In this document: positions 1-10,009 of the stretch, in pieces
Layout: each line of letters opens with the position of its first letter
How positions within the stretch are numbered: position 1 is the first letter of the stretch
Source of the DNA: Nitrosospira multiformis
Lineage (GTDB): Bacteria; Pseudomonadota; Gammaproteobacteria; Burkholderiales; Nitrosomonadaceae
DNA length: 64,000 nt
Assembly (NCBI GenBank): GCA_017306155.1
Contig: JAFKJB010000005.1
Coordinates: 124,001-188,000 of the forward strand
Direction of reading: 5' to 3'
Notes under the pieces: generated by a model
Databases searched by the model: none
What the model was told of the DNA's origin: nothing
The model's input: only the letters and a program-made list of their open reading frames with translations
Position numbers and translations under genes: made by a program

Positions 1-1233
1 TACTTCAGCGCTATGCTGGCACTAAGTTTTCTGTTCTTGCTGCCTGAGGCATTCGCAATGAATGGTCATATTGCGGATGGTCCGAAGTGGATTATCGATG
101 ACACCAAGTGGTTCACTCTCGGCATCGGTTTCCGAGGTTCGGGCGTATGGGCTGAAAACAGGGGTACTGGCAATTTCCAGACCAGTTTCAGCATTGACAA
201 TGCCCGTGTCTATCTCAACGGGCAGATTCACAAGTATGTCAAATTCGAAAGCTACACCGAATGTACTTTCTGCAATAACACCCATCCCGGGGATAACCCC
301 AGGATGTCCTACAACATTCTCGCCGCAATCGGAAAGGTCGAGATTAACCGCTTTGTCAATTTCTGGGGTGGGCGCATGCTGGTGCCCACGGAACGGGGCG
401 AATTGAGTGCCCCTTTTTATCATGCGACACATGATGCCATCAAAACGCCGTTCTTTCCCCAGGGATTCAGTACTAAATTCGGCAGCTTCGGCGCAGGCCG
501 GTATGGACATGATGACGGAGGAACTTTTTGGGGCAATGTCGAGCCCGGCTTCATCAAAGGCACCCTGGGCTACGCGCTCGGCGTGTACAGAGGCTTGCAA
601 TCATCCACACCAGCACGCATGGGACCTAATCAGGGTGATAGTGTCGCATGGGCCGGGCGTCTTACCTACAATTTCCTGAACCCCGAGCCGAATCCGGGCT
701 ATTACACTCGCAATACCTACTTCGGCCAGGCTGGTGACATTCTGGCGCTAGCAGCCGGTACTTCATATCAAAAGGATGGCGCCGGATCGTTTGCGCATCC
801 CAGCGATTTCCTGGGTCTTGTCGGCGATGTCCTGTTTGAAAAGGTCCTGCCAAAAAATATGGGTGTAGTTACCGTCAACGGTGATTACAAGCAATTCTAT
901 GCCAATTACTCGCCGCTGGCCTTTGCTGATCCGGACTGCTTCTGCATATTCGATGGGAAAGCATGGGGCGTTACCGGCCTCTACCTGATTCCCGTCAAGG
1001 TAGGGATCGGACAATTTCAACCTTATGGAAGATTTACCAACGTTGAGCCTGATAACAGCAGCAAACGGAAAGAAATCGAGGCTGGGGTGAATTATGTCAT
1101 CAGTGGCTTCAACGCCCGTATTTCAGCGTACTACCAGCACGGTGATCTTCGTACTAAAGGCATCAATTACGCGCCGAATGTAACAGGTGAGAACGTCGAT
1201 GTTTTTAAACTGGCATTCCAGTTGCAAATGTGA
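1..1233 (+). CDS. Porin-like outer-membrane protein, 5' end outside window
   Basis: The reading frame is open from base 1, so the gene probably starts upstream of the window; the first ATG inside is at 13. The first visible residues form the second half of a signal peptide ending near AFA-MNG (residues about 15-18 of the visible frame). The mature part alternates short aromatic and glycine-rich stretches typical of beta-barrel strands. It ends in FKLAFQLQM, close to the terminal amphipathic strand of porins, though with Met instead of the usual Phe. The overall feel is of the phosphate-selective porin O/P family, about 400 residues, which would place it as an outer-membrane diffusion channel. 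That family assignment is from memory and tentative. It lies 168 bases before a Sco1-type gene whose signal peptide shares an identical stretch of DNA with this one. Confidence 0.6.
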   Translation, partial: YFSAMLALSFLFLLPEAFAMNGHIADGPKWIIDDTKWFTLGIGFRGSGVWAENRGTGNFQTSFSIDNARVYLNGQIHKYVKFESYTECTFCNNTHPGDNPRMSYNILAAIGKVEINRFVNFWGGRMLVPTERGELSAPFYHATHDAIKTPFFPQGFSTKFGSFGAGRYGHDDGGTFWGNVEPGFIKGTLGYALGVYRGLQSSTPARMGPNQGDSVAWAGRLTYNFLNPEPNPGYYTRNTYFGQAGDILALAAGTSYQKDGAGSFAHPSDFLGLVGDVLFEKVLPKNMGVVTVNGDYKQFYANYSPLAFADPDCFCIFDGKAWGVTGLYLIPVKVGIGQFQPYGRFTNVEPDNSSKRKEIEAGVNYVISGFNARISAYYQHGDLRTKGINYAPNVTGENVDVFKLAFQLQM

Positions 1234-1401
1234 ATTTAATTTCTCCGTCATGCATATCCGCCAATTGGCTGAATAAGCAACATTACCGCAGTCCTTTATG
1301 CCTTTGTATTCCGGCCCATCTTCTCCTCCGGGATTCTTCCCCAAAATTGAAGAGGGTGGGCCGTTTCCGGAAGCCAACCAGAAGAATTCATTGACTTGAC
1401 C

Positions 1402-2016
1402 ATGAAATACATCAGCAAAATCCGCTCGCGAATATACCGGCAATACTTCAGCGCTATGCTGGCAATCTTGCTTCTGGCAGTGAGTGCCGGAAGTGAGGCG
1501 GCTACAGTTCTCCTGCGCCGCCCGATACCCTTGCTTCCCGAGGCTGCCACCCAGTTGAATCAGGTACATACGGGCAAGGACCCCCGGATGTGGCAATTAG
1601 TCGTTTTTGGGTTCGCCCACTGCAAGGATGTCTGTCCGGCATCGCTTGCCAATCTATCCATGCTGGTCAAAGCTGCTGCGGCCGAAAAGATCAGGATCGG
1701 CGGAATCTTTGTAACAATAGACCCGGATCGGGACACCGACGCAGTGCTGTCACAGTACACCAAGGCCTTCGGAACCGACCTTGGCTATTTGCGGCTCGAG
1801 GGTGGGGAACTGGAGCGGTTCAAGGCTGCTTTCAGCGTGGAAACCGCGTTCTATACGAAAAATGCCGGGAACATGCTGAATTATCAGGTGGATCACAGCA
1901 CTACTGCGTTTCTGATCGATCCTGCGGGAAATATCAGAGTGATATTCGATGCATTGACGGACGCCACGGATATAGAAGATTTATTTCGCAGGAACAGGAC
2001 ATTGTTTGAATCATGA
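1402..2016 (+). CDS. Sco1/SenC-family copper-binding thioredoxin-fold protein
   Basis: Sco proteins hold copper through a CxxxC pair and a distant His, and deliver it to the CuA site of cytochrome oxidases and related enzymes in the periplasm. Here the pair is CKDVC (followed by P) in GFAHCKDVCP at about residue 72, and the downstream His lies in VDHSTTAF. DPDRDTD matches the family's conserved segment after the second strand. The N-terminus is a signal peptide or anchor with a basic start (MKYISKIRSRIYRQ) and hydrophobic core. I choose the ATG at 1402 over the TTG at 1396. The length, about 204 residues, is normal. The stop overlaps the start of the next gene by ATGA. In ammonia oxidisers senC-like genes often sit near NO- or oxidase-related genes; here the upstream neighbour is a porin-like gene. 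Confidence 0.85.
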   Translation: MKYISKIRSRIYRQYFSAMLAILLLAVSAGSEAATVLLRRPIPLLPEAATQLNQVHTGKDPRMWQLVVFGFAHCKDVCPASLANLSMLVKAAAAEKIRIGGIFVTIDPDRDTDAVLSQYTKAFGTDLGYLRLEGGELERFKAAFSVETAFYTKNAGNMLNYQVDHSTTAFLIDPAGNIRVIFDALTDATDIEDLFRRNRTLFES

Positions 2017-2642
2017 TTCGCCCTGGTGCGCTGCTCCCACTGCTGATGGTCTTCTCGCTCACTGTATCCGCCATGCAGATCGATGCCGATCCTCGTACGA
2101 TCGTCTCTTTCATGGACAAAGGATTGTCTCCGGAGCTCGATATTCTATCTGTGGCTACCGATATTTCTCCGGATAATCACCTGGTATTTCAAGTCAAGAC
2201 CAGGGGAGAAAGAGCGCGGGGGGAAGCTGCCGATCACTTGCTGCTGCGCATACTGCACGAGAAAGTGTACGTTCTTCTAGTTCCAATAAATAAGGGAGAT
2301 GGCGATAAGGTTCTGATGTATGAAACCACGCTTCAGTCCGATAACACTTTATTGCCCGACGCATGGAAAGCGCTACAAGAGAATAGCTTGCCTGCTGGCT
2401 TGAATGCCAGGCGTATAGTAAACGGAGCGGAGTTTATTCTACCTGTCGACTGGATCGACTTCGCCAAGGATTTCGGTTTCGATGCCTACACTGTAAGTGC
2501 GCAGGTACAGGGAGATACCCTGGAAATAAGCAGAGTCCATGATCAGGCAGGAAAAGGCCGCGGCGGAAGCAGCATGTTCTCTGCCATTACCCTGCTCAAT
2601 AAACTTTGTACGCCCCAGCGACTGCGATCACGCAGAGATTAA
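2013..2642 (+). CDS. Secreted protein of unknown function, coupled to Sco1 gene
   Basis: The start codon overlaps the stop of the Sco1-type gene (ATGA), so the two are likely translated together. Residues 1-20 form a signal peptide (MIRPGALLPLLMVFSLTVSAMQ) and the remaining 190 residues look soluble, with alternating polar and hydrophobic residues and no membrane segment. I do not recognise the family. The coupling to a copper chaperone suggests a periplasmic accessory role, but that is inference. The C-terminus is basic (QRLRSRRD). Confidence 0.65.
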   Translation: MIRPGALLPLLMVFSLTVSAMQIDADPRTIVSFMDKGLSPELDILSVATDISPDNHLVFQVKTRGERARGEAADHLLLRILHEKVYVLLVPINKGDGDKVLMYETTLQSDNTLLPDAWKALQENSLPAGLNARRIVNGAEFILPVDWIDFAKDFGFDAYTVSAQVQGDTLEISRVHDQAGKGRGGSSMFSAITLLNKLCTPQRLRSRRD

Positions 2643-2747
2643 TAGGAGCAGGCACAAGTTTTTTGAGCTAAAAGTTTTTGGCGGGTCAGAATCCACCTGA
2701 TCCGTACAATCCCTGCCACCTTTTTCTTCTGCTACTTTTCTCCTCTG

Positions 2748-3323
2748 TTACTTTACTGCCCATTCGCCTCTCAATATTTTCTCCGCCCAGAACAAGCCTG
2801 AAACCGATTTGTTGTCGGTAATTTTCCCTTCCTTTACCCATTCCAATGCGTCTGCCGGTGTCAGGGTAAACACCTCCAGATGTTCTCCATCATCGAGGCT
2901 GGCCCCCTCGAAGGTGAGTTCCTGCGCGAGATAGTAGATCAGCTTCTCGTTCGAGTAGCCGATGCAGGGATGCAGGGTAGCGAGATAACGCCAGCTTTTC
3001 GCTGTATAACCGGTTTCTTCCAGCAGTTCCCGTTGTGCGCACACGAGCGGTTCCTCCCCGGAGTCGATTTTTCCAGCGGGCAATTCGTAAAAATCCCGGT
3101 GCAGCGGATAGCGGAACTGGCGCTCCAGCACCAGTTCGCCATTGTCGAGCAGTGGGATAATGACCACTGCGCCAGGGTGCGCGATGTACTCGCGAATTTT
3201 CACTTTGCCGTCGGGGAGGCGTGCATGGTCCTGGTAGACATGCAGCAGGTCGCCATCAAAAACCTCCTGGCTGCTGACAGTGGTTTCGGTAAGGTCGGGA
3301 TGTTCAGGCCGGGTTCTGGACAT
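2748..3323 (-). CDS. nudF: ADP-ribose pyrophosphatase (NUDIX hydrolase)
   Basis: Hydrolyses ADP-ribose or related nucleoside-diphosphate sugars to AMP plus sugar phosphate in the cytoplasm. The Nudix box is complete, spanning GKIDSGEEP...REL.EETGY (G-x5-E-x7-REL-x-EE-x-G), at about residues 95-117. The upstream segment EYIAHPGAVVIIPLLDNGELVLERQFRYPL and the YELPAGKI loop match the NudF/TrgB branch. The frame stays open upstream to 3470, overlapping phoR, but that extension looks unlike the family. I therefore use the internal Met at 3323 (MSRTRPEHPDL); the Met at 3344 is an alternative. Resulting length is 191 residues against about 205 in E. coli NudF. It lies just downstream of phoBR on the same strand. 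Confidence 0.85.
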   Translation of the reverse strand: MSRTRPEHPDLTETTVSSQEVFDGDLLHVYQDHARLPDGKVKIREYIAHPGAVVIIPLLDNGELVLERQFRYPLHRDFYELPAGKIDSGEEPLVCAQRELLEETGYTAKSWRYLATLHPCIGYSNEKLIYYLAQELTFEGASLDDGEHLEVFTLTPADALEWVKEGKITDNKSVSGLFWAEKILRGEWAVK

Positions 3324-3462
3324 AGGAACGGTACGTCTCTTCATGCATGGATAGCGATATCCTGTCCGCGGCGATCGGTTGATTCCGCTGCTCGCTGCGT
3401 CCGATATCCGCCTTCCGGGGAAATGGTATGCAGCGATTATACCGCGCGCAGCAGGCCGCTCT

Positions 3463-4764
3463 TCACTCACCTGGCTGCATCAGAAGCCGGGTAACCGGAA
3501 ACACCGCACTGAAATGGCTGCCTTTGCCCGGTTCGCTGGTAATTTCCAGCTTCGCCTGATGACCGCTGAGGACGTGCTTGACAATGGCAAGACCAAGGCC
3601 CGTGCCTCCGGTTTCACGCGAACGGCCGCGGTCCACGCGATAGAAGCGCTCCGTCAGACGCGAGATATGCTCGGGTTCGATCCCTATCCCGGTGTCCTGC
3701 ACCGAAAATACACCTTGTTCGTCCTGAACGGCCCAGCGCAACGTTATATGCCCCCCATCCGGAGTATAGCGGATGGCATTGCTGATCAGGTTGATGAAGG
3801 CGCTGCGCAGGTCAAACAGGCTGCCCAGGAGTCTTGCGGTGGTATCGAGCTTGAGCGTGATGCGGTGGTGCCCTGCACTCAGGGACTTCGCTTCCTCATA
3901 CAGCGTTCGCAACATTTCCGGTATATGGACGTGCTCTTCGCGCACCTGGTTTTCCGTATCCTCGAGCCGCGACAGGGTCAACAGATCTTCCACCAGCCTC
4001 TGCATGCGTCGCGTCTGCTCGCTCATCAATTCCAGCGCCCATTTGCGTGTTTCAGGGTCTGGTTGATTATCGTCCGACAGTGTTTCGAGAAATCCACCGA
4101 TGACAGTCAAAGGCGTGCGCAGTTCATGCGAAACGTTGGCGACAAAATCGCGGCGCATGGTCTGGATTCTTTCAAGCTTGGTTATATCACGGCTGAGGAG
4201 CAGTTTCTGCTTGTCGCCATAAGGAACGAACTGCAGCGAGAGCATCAACTCGTGCTGCCGCGGCTGTTTGATTACCAGGGGTTCCTTGTAATTCCGCGAG
4301 GCGAGATATTCCGCGAACTGGGTCTGACGCACCAGATGCGTAATATGCTGCCCGGCATCGAGACCGGCATTGATGCGCAGGTGTTTTTCGGCCACTGGAT
4401 TGCACCATTCGATGCGGTCCATTTCATCGAGGATGACCACTCCCTCGGGCATGGCTGAGGTGGCGCGCCGCAGACGCTCCAAAGCGGAGCTGAGGTTTTG
4501 GTTGACTTGTTTTTGATCGCGCATGAGTCGGGCCAGGCGCGCGAATACATCTCCCCATCTGCCGGAGCCGTCGGGTAGCGCAGCTTCTTCACTGTGGAGC
4601 CATCGGTCCAGCCGCATCAGATTGCGCGAGTGGTGCAGAACCAGCAGGAATAGAACGATGACATAAAGTGCCAGCGCCGCGACTGCGCCGGACACGGTCA
4701 ACAGTACTCCGCTTACAACAGCAATCAGTACGAGATAGGCGAGGTGTACCCAGAAACCTGACAC
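3463..4764 (-). CDS. phoR: Phosphate regulon sensor histidine kinase PhoR
   Basis: Senses phosphate status and phosphorylates PhoB. Two membrane segments lie at about residues 7-22 and 26-45, followed by a linker, a PAS-type domain (about 100-195, starting SAMPEGVVILDEMDRIEWCNP) and the kinase core. The H-box is VSHELRTPLTVIGG with the phospho-His at about residue 213. The N-box (FINLISNAIRYTPDGG), G1 (DTGIGIEPE) and G2 (GGTGLGLAIVKH) are all present. The length of 433 residues is normal. It is transcribed 40 bases after phoB, consistent with a phoBR operon. Confidence 0.95.
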   Translation of the reverse strand: MSGFWVHLAYLVLIAVVSGVLLTVSGAVAALALYVIVLFLLVLHHSRNLMRLDRWLHSEEAALPDGSGRWGDVFARLARLMRDQKQVNQNLSSALERLRRATSAMPEGVVILDEMDRIEWCNPVAEKHLRINAGLDAGQHITHLVRQTQFAEYLASRNYKEPLVIKQPRQHELMLSLQFVPYGDKQKLLLSRDITKLERIQTMRRDFVANVSHELRTPLTVIGGFLETLSDDNQPDPETRKWALELMSEQTRRMQRLVEDLLTLSRLEDTENQVREEHVHIPEMLRTLYEEAKSLSAGHHRITLKLDTTARLLGSLFDLRSAFINLISNAIRYTPDGGHITLRWAVQDEQGVFSVQDTGIGIEPEHISRLTERFYRVDRGRSRETGGTGLGLAIVKHVLSGHQAKLEITSEPGKGSHFSAVFPVTRLLMQPGE

Positions 4765-4804
4765 GAACGTCAGCTGGAACGGTTACGGCAGATCATCCCA
4801 GCTT

Positions 4805-5509
4805 TCATCCCGCACTCACCGCTTGGCCTGCCGAGAGACGATAGCCGGAGCCCCGTACCGTCTGCACCAATCCATCCTTGTCGACATTTTCGAGGGCCTT
4901 GCGCAGGCGGCGGATATGCACATCGACAGTACGGTCCTCGACAAATACATGATCGCCCCATACCTGATCGAGCAATTGGGAACGGCTATGTACCCGCTCG
5001 GAATGGGTCATGAGATAGTGCAGCAAGCGGAATTCGGTGGGCCCGAGCACGACTTCGATCTCATTCGCAGTGACGCGATGGGTTGCCGAATCCAGTCGCA
5101 GTCCACCGATCTCCACCACGTCGTCAGCGGCTTCGGGGGCGCGCCGCCGCAGTACCGCCTTGATTCTCGCCAGCAACTCCCGGGGTGAAAAAGGCTTGGT
5201 AACATAATCATCGGCGCCGCTTTCCAGTCCGCTCACCTTGTCGCTCTCGTCCGCGCGAGCGGTGAGCATGATAATGGGAATATCCTTTGTGCGGGCCGCT
5301 CTTCGCAACATGCGGGCAAAATCCGCGCCGCTCATCCCGGGTAGCATCCAATCCAGGAGCACCAGGTCGGGCAGCGCCTCATTGATGATTTTCATGGCTT
5401 CCTCTGCGTTTTTCGTCGAGAAAACCGTATGCTTGGCCTGCCGGAGACTATATGAGATCAGTTCCTGGATCGCGGGCTCATCTTCCACCACCAGTATTGT
5501 TGCTGCCAT
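4805..5509 (-). CDS. phoB: Phosphate regulon response regulator PhoB
   Basis: OmpR-type transcription factor activated by PhoR under phosphate limitation. The receiver domain (1-120) has the acidic pocket VVEDE, the phospho-acceptor Asp in LVLLDWMLPGMSG at about residue 54, and the conserved Thr and Lys (LTAR, VTKPFSPREL). The winged-helix domain (about 130-228) contains LGPTEFRLLHYLMTHSERVHSR and the recognition segment VEDRTVDVHIRRLRKAL, which is very close to canonical PhoB. The ATG at 5509 is preceded by AAGGA at a good distance. Upstream lies an A/T-rich leader of about 190 bases. I looked for a clear Pho box there and found only a half-site-like TGTCAC. Confidence 0.96.
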   Translation of the reverse strand: MAATILVVEDEPAIQELISYSLRQAKHTVFSTKNAEEAMKIINEALPDLVLLDWMLPGMSGADFARMLRRAARTKDIPIIMLTARADESDKVSGLESGADDYVTKPFSPRELLARIKAVLRRRAPEAADDVVEIGGLRLDSATHRVTANEIEVVLGPTEFRLLHYLMTHSERVHSRSQLLDQVWGDHVFVEDRTVDVHIRRLRKALENVDKDGLVQTVRGSGYRLSAGQAVSAG

Positions 5510-5695
5510 CAGGTCGTTCCTTCTATCGTCAGGATCTTCTCCCTTTTTTTTGATTTTTTCTTATATTTCGATGATATGTAAACAGTATTGCGGTTTTGTG
5601 ACATTTGCAAGCAGCGAGAGATTCCGCGGCAGGCATCGTCCGGCCGGGCGGGGCCTCCGGCCGCATCGAGGGGATTCGAACCTCGTGTCGCAGAT

Positions 5696-7060
5696 TCACA
5701 GAATCAGTATGACACGGTAGTCGTTGACGTTGGTTCGGGTTGGACCCGTCATGACCAGATCGCCCAAGGCTTCGAAGAAGGCATAGGCATTATTACCGGT
5801 CAGCAAGGATGAGGGATGCATGCGCCGCTCAGCGGCGCGCCTGAGGGAGTCCGGCGTGATGAGTGCGCCTGCATTGTTTTCAGTGCCGTCTATGCCGTCG
5901 GTATCGCATGCGAGCGCGTGGATATTTGCCGCGCCATTCAGTTCGATGGCGAGCGACAGCAGGAACTCGGTATTGCGGCCGCCCCGTCCTCCCTGTCCGC
6001 TCCTCTTATATTCCTGTTCATTTTTCCGTAATGTGACTGTCGTCTCGCCTCCTGAAATCAGGGCTACCGGCAGCTTCCACGGCTGCCCATGTTGCCGCAC
6101 CTCTTTCGCCATTGCGGCGAAGACCTTGGCTACCTCGCGCGCTTCCCCGGTAACGGAATCCCCCAGCACTACAGCCGGAATTCCCTGTGTGCGAAAATAT
6201 TCTGCCGCTGCCGCAAGTGAAGCACGCGCCGTTGCAATCACGCGGTTTTCCACCCGATCGAAAACGGCATCCCCGGGTTTGGGCGTCTCCCTGATCCTGT
6301 CTTCCATTCCTACACGCAATAGCTGCGTCACGGCTGCCGGCGCATTGATTTTATAGTGTTCGAGTATGGCGACCGCATCGGAGAATGTCGTGGGATCAGG
6401 GGCGCACGGGCCGGAAGCAATATGGGTTGGATCGTCTCCCGTTACATCGGAAATAATCAGTGTCAGCACCGGAGCGCGGCTTGAAGCCGCCAGCCGTCCG
6501 CCCGCTGTCGCGGAGAGATGCTTTCGTACGGTATTGATTTCCTGGATGGTTGCGCCGCTGCGCAGCAGTTGGGTAGTGACATCGCGGAGATCATCGAGCG
6601 ATATGCCGGTTACCGGTACCGACAGAAGGCTGGAGCCGCCGCCACTTAGCAGGCACAGCAGGAAATCACCGGCTCCCAGTTTTTCTACTTCCGCCAGAAT
6701 GGCGTGGGCCCCTTTCTCCCCGCTTTCGTCGGGCAGGGGGTGGCCTGCTTCTATCAACCGGATTCGTTCGAGCGGCAGGCCATGACCATAGCGGGTGAGT
6801 ACGATTCCGCTCAAAGGCACTTCTTGCGGCCAATGGGTTTCCACAGCCTGCGCCATTGCTGCCGCGGCCTTGCCCGCACCTGCCACCAGGGTCCGTCCTT
6901 TAACACGATTCCTGATATGGCCTCTAATGTAGTTCTCATGCTGTCTGACTGCAAGCGCGAGAGATACCACGGAAGCAAGATGCGGCGGTACGACGCGCAG
7001 CGGATCGGCGGCGGCGAGCGCGGCGTTGAAACTATCGAGCAGGAGTGTTCGGGGATTCAT
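5696..7060 (-). CDS. ttuD: Glycerate 2-kinase / MOFRL family (TtuD-like)
   Basis: Phosphorylates D-glycerate, linking glyoxylate/hydroxypyruvate metabolism to glycolysis; older annotations call the family hydroxypyruvate reductase. The N-terminal DUF4147 domain shows VAGAGKAAAAMAQAVE (about 60-75) and the signature LCLLSGGGSSLLSVP (about 135). The C-terminal MOFRL domain shows VALISGGETTVTL, GGRGGRNTEFLLSLA and ACDTDGIDGTENNAGA. The end DLVMTGPTRTNVNDYRVILIL is the normal family terminus, so the gene is complete. I use Met at 7060 (MNPRTLLLDSF), preceded by GGAAGGTGA; the more upstream ATG at 7084 is less likely. In an autotroph this enzyme would fit photorespiratory-type glycolate salvage, and a phosphoglycolate phosphatase is present at 47222. 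Confidence 0.9.
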   Translation of the reverse strand: MNPRTLLLDSFNAALAAADPLRVVPPHLASVVSLALAVRQHENYIRGHIRNRVKGRTLVAGAGKAAAAMAQAVETHWPQEVPLSGIVLTRYGHGLPLERIRLIEAGHPLPDESGEKGAHAILAEVEKLGAGDFLLCLLSGGGSSLLSVPVTGISLDDLRDVTTQLLRSGATIQEINTVRKHLSATAGGRLAASSRAPVLTLIISDVTGDDPTHIASGPCAPDPTTFSDAVAILEHYKINAPAAVTQLLRVGMEDRIRETPKPGDAVFDRVENRVIATARASLAAAAEYFRTQGIPAVVLGDSVTGEAREVAKVFAAMAKEVRQHGQPWKLPVALISGGETTVTLRKNEQEYKRSGQGGRGGRNTEFLLSLAIELNGAANIHALACDTDGIDGTENNAGALITPDSLRRAAERRMHPSSLLTGNNAYAFFEALGDLVMTGPTRTNVNDYRVILIL

Positions 7061-7092
7061 GGTACTTTCACCTTCCAGCCTCACGCCGGTAT

Positions 7093-9927
7093 TCAGGTGA
7101 CCGAGTGAAAATTCTCCAGCATGTCCTTGAGGTGATGCCCGGTAAAACTCCTTTCATTTGCTGCTATTTCCTCCGGCGGTCCCTGTGCGATGATCTCGCC
7201 GCCGCCTTCGCCGCCTTCGGGACCGAGATCGATAATCCAGTCCGCAGTCTTGATCACATCCAGATTGTGTTCGATCACCACTACGGTATTGCCGTGGTCG
7301 CGCAATCGGTGCAGCACTTTGAGCAGGAGATCGATATCCTGGAAATGAAGCCCGGTGGTGGGCTCATCCAGAATATAGAGCGTACGCCCCGTGTCACGCT
7401 TGGAGAGTTCCAGCGACAGCTTCACCCGTTGCGCTTCGCCGCCTGAGAGCGTCGTCGCGGACTGGCCCAGGCTGATGTAACCCAGACCGACATCCAGCAA
7501 GGTCTGGAGCTTGCGCGCCACCACGGGTACGGGGCTGAAAAATTCATGCGCCTGCTCTACCGTCATCTGCAGGATTTCATGAATGTTCTTGCCCTTGTAT
7601 TGAATCTCCAGGGTTTCGCGGTTATAGCGCTTGCCGTGGCAGACATCGCATGACACGTAGATGTCGGGAAGAAAGTGCATTTCCACCTTGATCATGCCAT
7701 CCCCCTGACAGGCTTCGCAACGGCCCCCCTTCACATTGAACGAGAACCGCCCCGGCCCATAGCCGCGCTCCCGCGCCTGCGGCACACCGGCGAATAACTC
7801 CCGGATCGGAGTGAACAACCCGGTATAAGTGGCCGGATTCGAGCGCGGCGTGCGCCCGATCGGGCTTTGGTCCACGCTGATCACTTTGTCAAAAAACGCC
7901 AGTCCTTCCAGATTCTGATAGGGAGCGGGTTCGATTGCGCTGCCATAAAGATGCCGGGCAGCAGCCTGGTAGAGTGTTTCGTTGATGAGCGTGGATTTGC
8001 CCGAGCCGGATACACCGGTGACGCAAACGAACAGTCCCACCGGCAGGTTCAGGGTCACGTTTTTCAGATTGTTTCCCGAGGCGCCTTCAATCCGCAGCCA
8101 GCGGCCATTTTTAGCTTCGGTGCGTTTCTCGGGCACCCTTATGGTCAATTCGCCCGAGAGGTATTTTCCGGTAAGCGAACCGGCATCCCGCTGGATAGCT
8201 TCCGGCGTACCCTGCGCGATAATGGCGCCGCCATGCTCACCGGCTCCCGGACCCATGTCTACCACGTGATCGGCAGTCAGTATTGCATCCTGGTCGTGCT
8301 CCACCACGATCACGCTGTTGCCGAGATCGCGCAGGTTCTTGAGGGTTTTCAGCAGGCGGCTGTTGTCCCGCTGGTGCAGGCCGATGGAAGGCTCATCGAG
8401 CACATACATCACCCCGGTGAGACCTGACCCGATCTGGCTGGCAAGCCGGATGCGCTGGGATTCCCCCCCGGACAAAGTATCGGCGGACCGATCCAGCGAC
8501 AGGTAGTCCAGTCCGACATTGTTGAGGAATGATATACGGCTGGAGATCTCCTTGATGATCTTCTCTGCGATGGCAAGTTTATGACCGGTCAGTGTGATCT
8601 GGTCGAAAAAAACCTTCGCTTCTTTAAGCGGCAAGGCGTTGATCTCATATATTGCCATGCCGCCTACATGCACATGGCGCGCCTCCCGCCGCAAGCGCGT
8701 TCCAGTGCATTCGGGGCAGAGCTGCGAATTCAGATATTTCGCCAGTTCCTCCCGTACGGTAACTGAATCGGTTTCCTTGTAGCGCCGTTCCAGGTTGGGA
8801 ATGATTCCCTCGAACGTATGCTTGCGATAATTCCTCGACCCGTTTTCGTTCAGATACGAAAACATGATTTTTTCATTGCCGGATCCATTCAGGATGAGGT
8901 CCTGAATATGGCTGTTCAGTTGTTCGAAAGGCACTTCCAGATCAAAATCGTAATGGCTGGCCAGGCTCACCAGCAACTGATGATAAAACTGGTTGCGCCT
9001 GTCCCATCCCTTGATGGCGCCGGAAGCCAATGACAGATGCGGAAACGCGACGATCCGCCTGGGATCGAAGAAGGTGATCCTGCCCAGGCCATCGCATTTG
9101 GGGCAGGCGCCCATCGGGTTGTTGAACGAAAACAGACGCGGTTCCAGTTCGGGCAGCGAATAGCTGCATATCGGGCAACTGAACCTGGCTGAAAAAAGAT
9201 GCTCGGCGCCGGAGTCCATCTCTACCGCCAGGGCGCGCCCCTCGGCATGTCGCAGCGCTGTTTCGAATGATTCCGCCAGCCGCTGCTTCGAATCCGGCGA
9301 AACCTTGAGCCTGTCGATGACCACCTCGATCGTATGCTTCTGGTTTTTTTGCAGTTTGGGCAGGGCATCGATTTCGTATACGTTCCCGTCGACCCGCAAC
9401 CGGATGAAACCCTGGGCGCGCAGTTCATCGATCAAGTCCACCTGCTCGCCCTTGCGCCCCACTACCAGTGGCGCAAGTATCATCAGACGGGTATCCGGCG
9501 GCAGCCGCAGCACATGATCGACCATCTGGGAAACGCTCTGCACGGTCAGCGTGATGCCATGGTCGGGACACTGCGGATCCCCTGTCCGCGCGAAAAGCAG
9601 GCGCAGGTAATCATGTATTTCAGTGACAGTGCCGACAGTCGAGCGCGGGTTATGCGAAGTCGCCTTCTGCTCTATGGCGATGGCGGGCGATAATCCCTCG
9701 ATCAGGTCGACATCCGGCTTTTCCATCAATTGCAGGAACTGGCGGGCGTACGCCGAAAGCGATTCTACATAACGCCGCTGGCCCTCCGCATAAAGCGTGT
9801 CGAATGCCAGCGAAGACTTGCCCGATCCGGACAGACCCGTAATGACGACAAGCTTGTTGCGCGGCAGATCGAGATTGATATTTTTGAGATTGTGCGTGCG
9901 CGCACCGCGGATCTTGATGAGTTCCAT
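7093..9927 (-). CDS. uvrA: Excinuclease ABC subunit A
   Basis: Damage-recognition ATPase of nucleotide excision repair. It has two ABC modules: Walker [10 protein letters not shown] near residue 31 and GVSGSGKST near residue 640, with signature motifs [16 protein letters not shown] and [15 protein letters not shown]. The zinc modules [14 protein letters not shown]...CPKC and CEACQGDG...CDVCHGKRY are intact. The true start is the Met at 9927 ([16 protein letters not shown]) with AAAGGAG four bases upstream; the frame runs on to 10089 but that part is not conserved and would overlap the divergent gene. Length is 944 residues, as expected. A probable LexA box lies 83 bases upstream. Confidence 0.97.
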   Translation of the reverse strand: MELIKIRGARTHNLKNINLDLPRNKLVVITGLSGSGKSSLAFDTLYAEGQRRYVESLSAYARQFLQLMEKPDVDLIEGLSPAIAIEQKATSHNPRSTVGTVTEIHDYLRLLFARTGDPQCPDHGITLTVQSVSQMVDHVLRLPPDTRLMILAPLVVGRKGEQVDLIDELRAQGFIRLRVDGNVYEIDALPKLQKNQKHTIEVVIDRLKVSPDSKQRLAESFETALRHAEGRALAVEMDSGAEHLFSARFSCPICSYSLPELEPRLFSFNNPMGACPKCDGLGRITFFDPRRIVAFPHLSLASGAIKGWDRRNQFYHQLLVSLASHYDFDLEVPFEQLNSHIQDLILNGSGNEKIMFSYLNENGSRNYRKHTFEGIIPNLERRYKETDSVTVREELAKYLNSQLCPECTGTRLRREARHVHVGGMAIYEINALPLKEAKVFFDQITLTGHKLAIAEKIIKEISSRISFLNNVGLDYLSLDRSADTLSGGESQRIRLASQIGSGLTGVMYVLDEPSIGLHQRDNSRLLKTLKNLRDLGNSVIVVEHDQDAILTADHVVDMGPGAGEHGGAIIAQGTPEAIQRDAGSLTGKYLSGELTIRVPEKRTEAKNGRWLRIEGASGNNLKNVTLNLPVGLFVCVTGVSGSGKSTLINETLYQAAARHLYGSAIEPAPYQNLEGLAFFDKVISVDQSPIGRTPRSNPATYTGLFTPIRELFAGVPQARERGYGPGRFSFNVKGGRCEACQGDGMIKVEMHFLPDIYVSCDVCHGKRYNRETLEIQYKGKNIHEILQMTVEQAHEFFSPVPVVARKLQTLLDVGLGYISLGQSATTLSGGEAQRVKLSLELSKRDTGRTLYILDEPTTGLHFQDIDLLLKVLHRLRDHGNTVVVIEHNLDVIKTADWIIDLGPEGGEGGGEIIAQGPPEEIAANERSFTGHHLKDMLENFHSVT

Positions 9928-10009
9928 TGACTCCTTTCGCTGACGGTCCGGCGCCTGCTCATTGCCAGGTTCATCCACCGGGGCAACGCTACCTGAGAAC
10001 CGGCCAAAC

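Noticed and set aside
3379-4458. Long plus-strand open frame (359 codons)
   Set aside because: Exact antisense of phoR, whose motifs are unmistakable; no start signal or family.
5510-5610. Pho box upstream of phoB
   Set aside because: Only a TGTCAC half-site is visible on the minus strand; the second repeat is at the wrong spacing.
5661-5698. tRNA-like GGTTCGAATCC on the minus strand after the glycerate kinase gene
   Set aside because: It contains the T-loop consensus, but the stem does not pair properly with a 7-base loop and no D arm, anticodon arm or acceptor strand lies upstream, where the kinase coding end sits. At most a relic of a tRNA 3' end.
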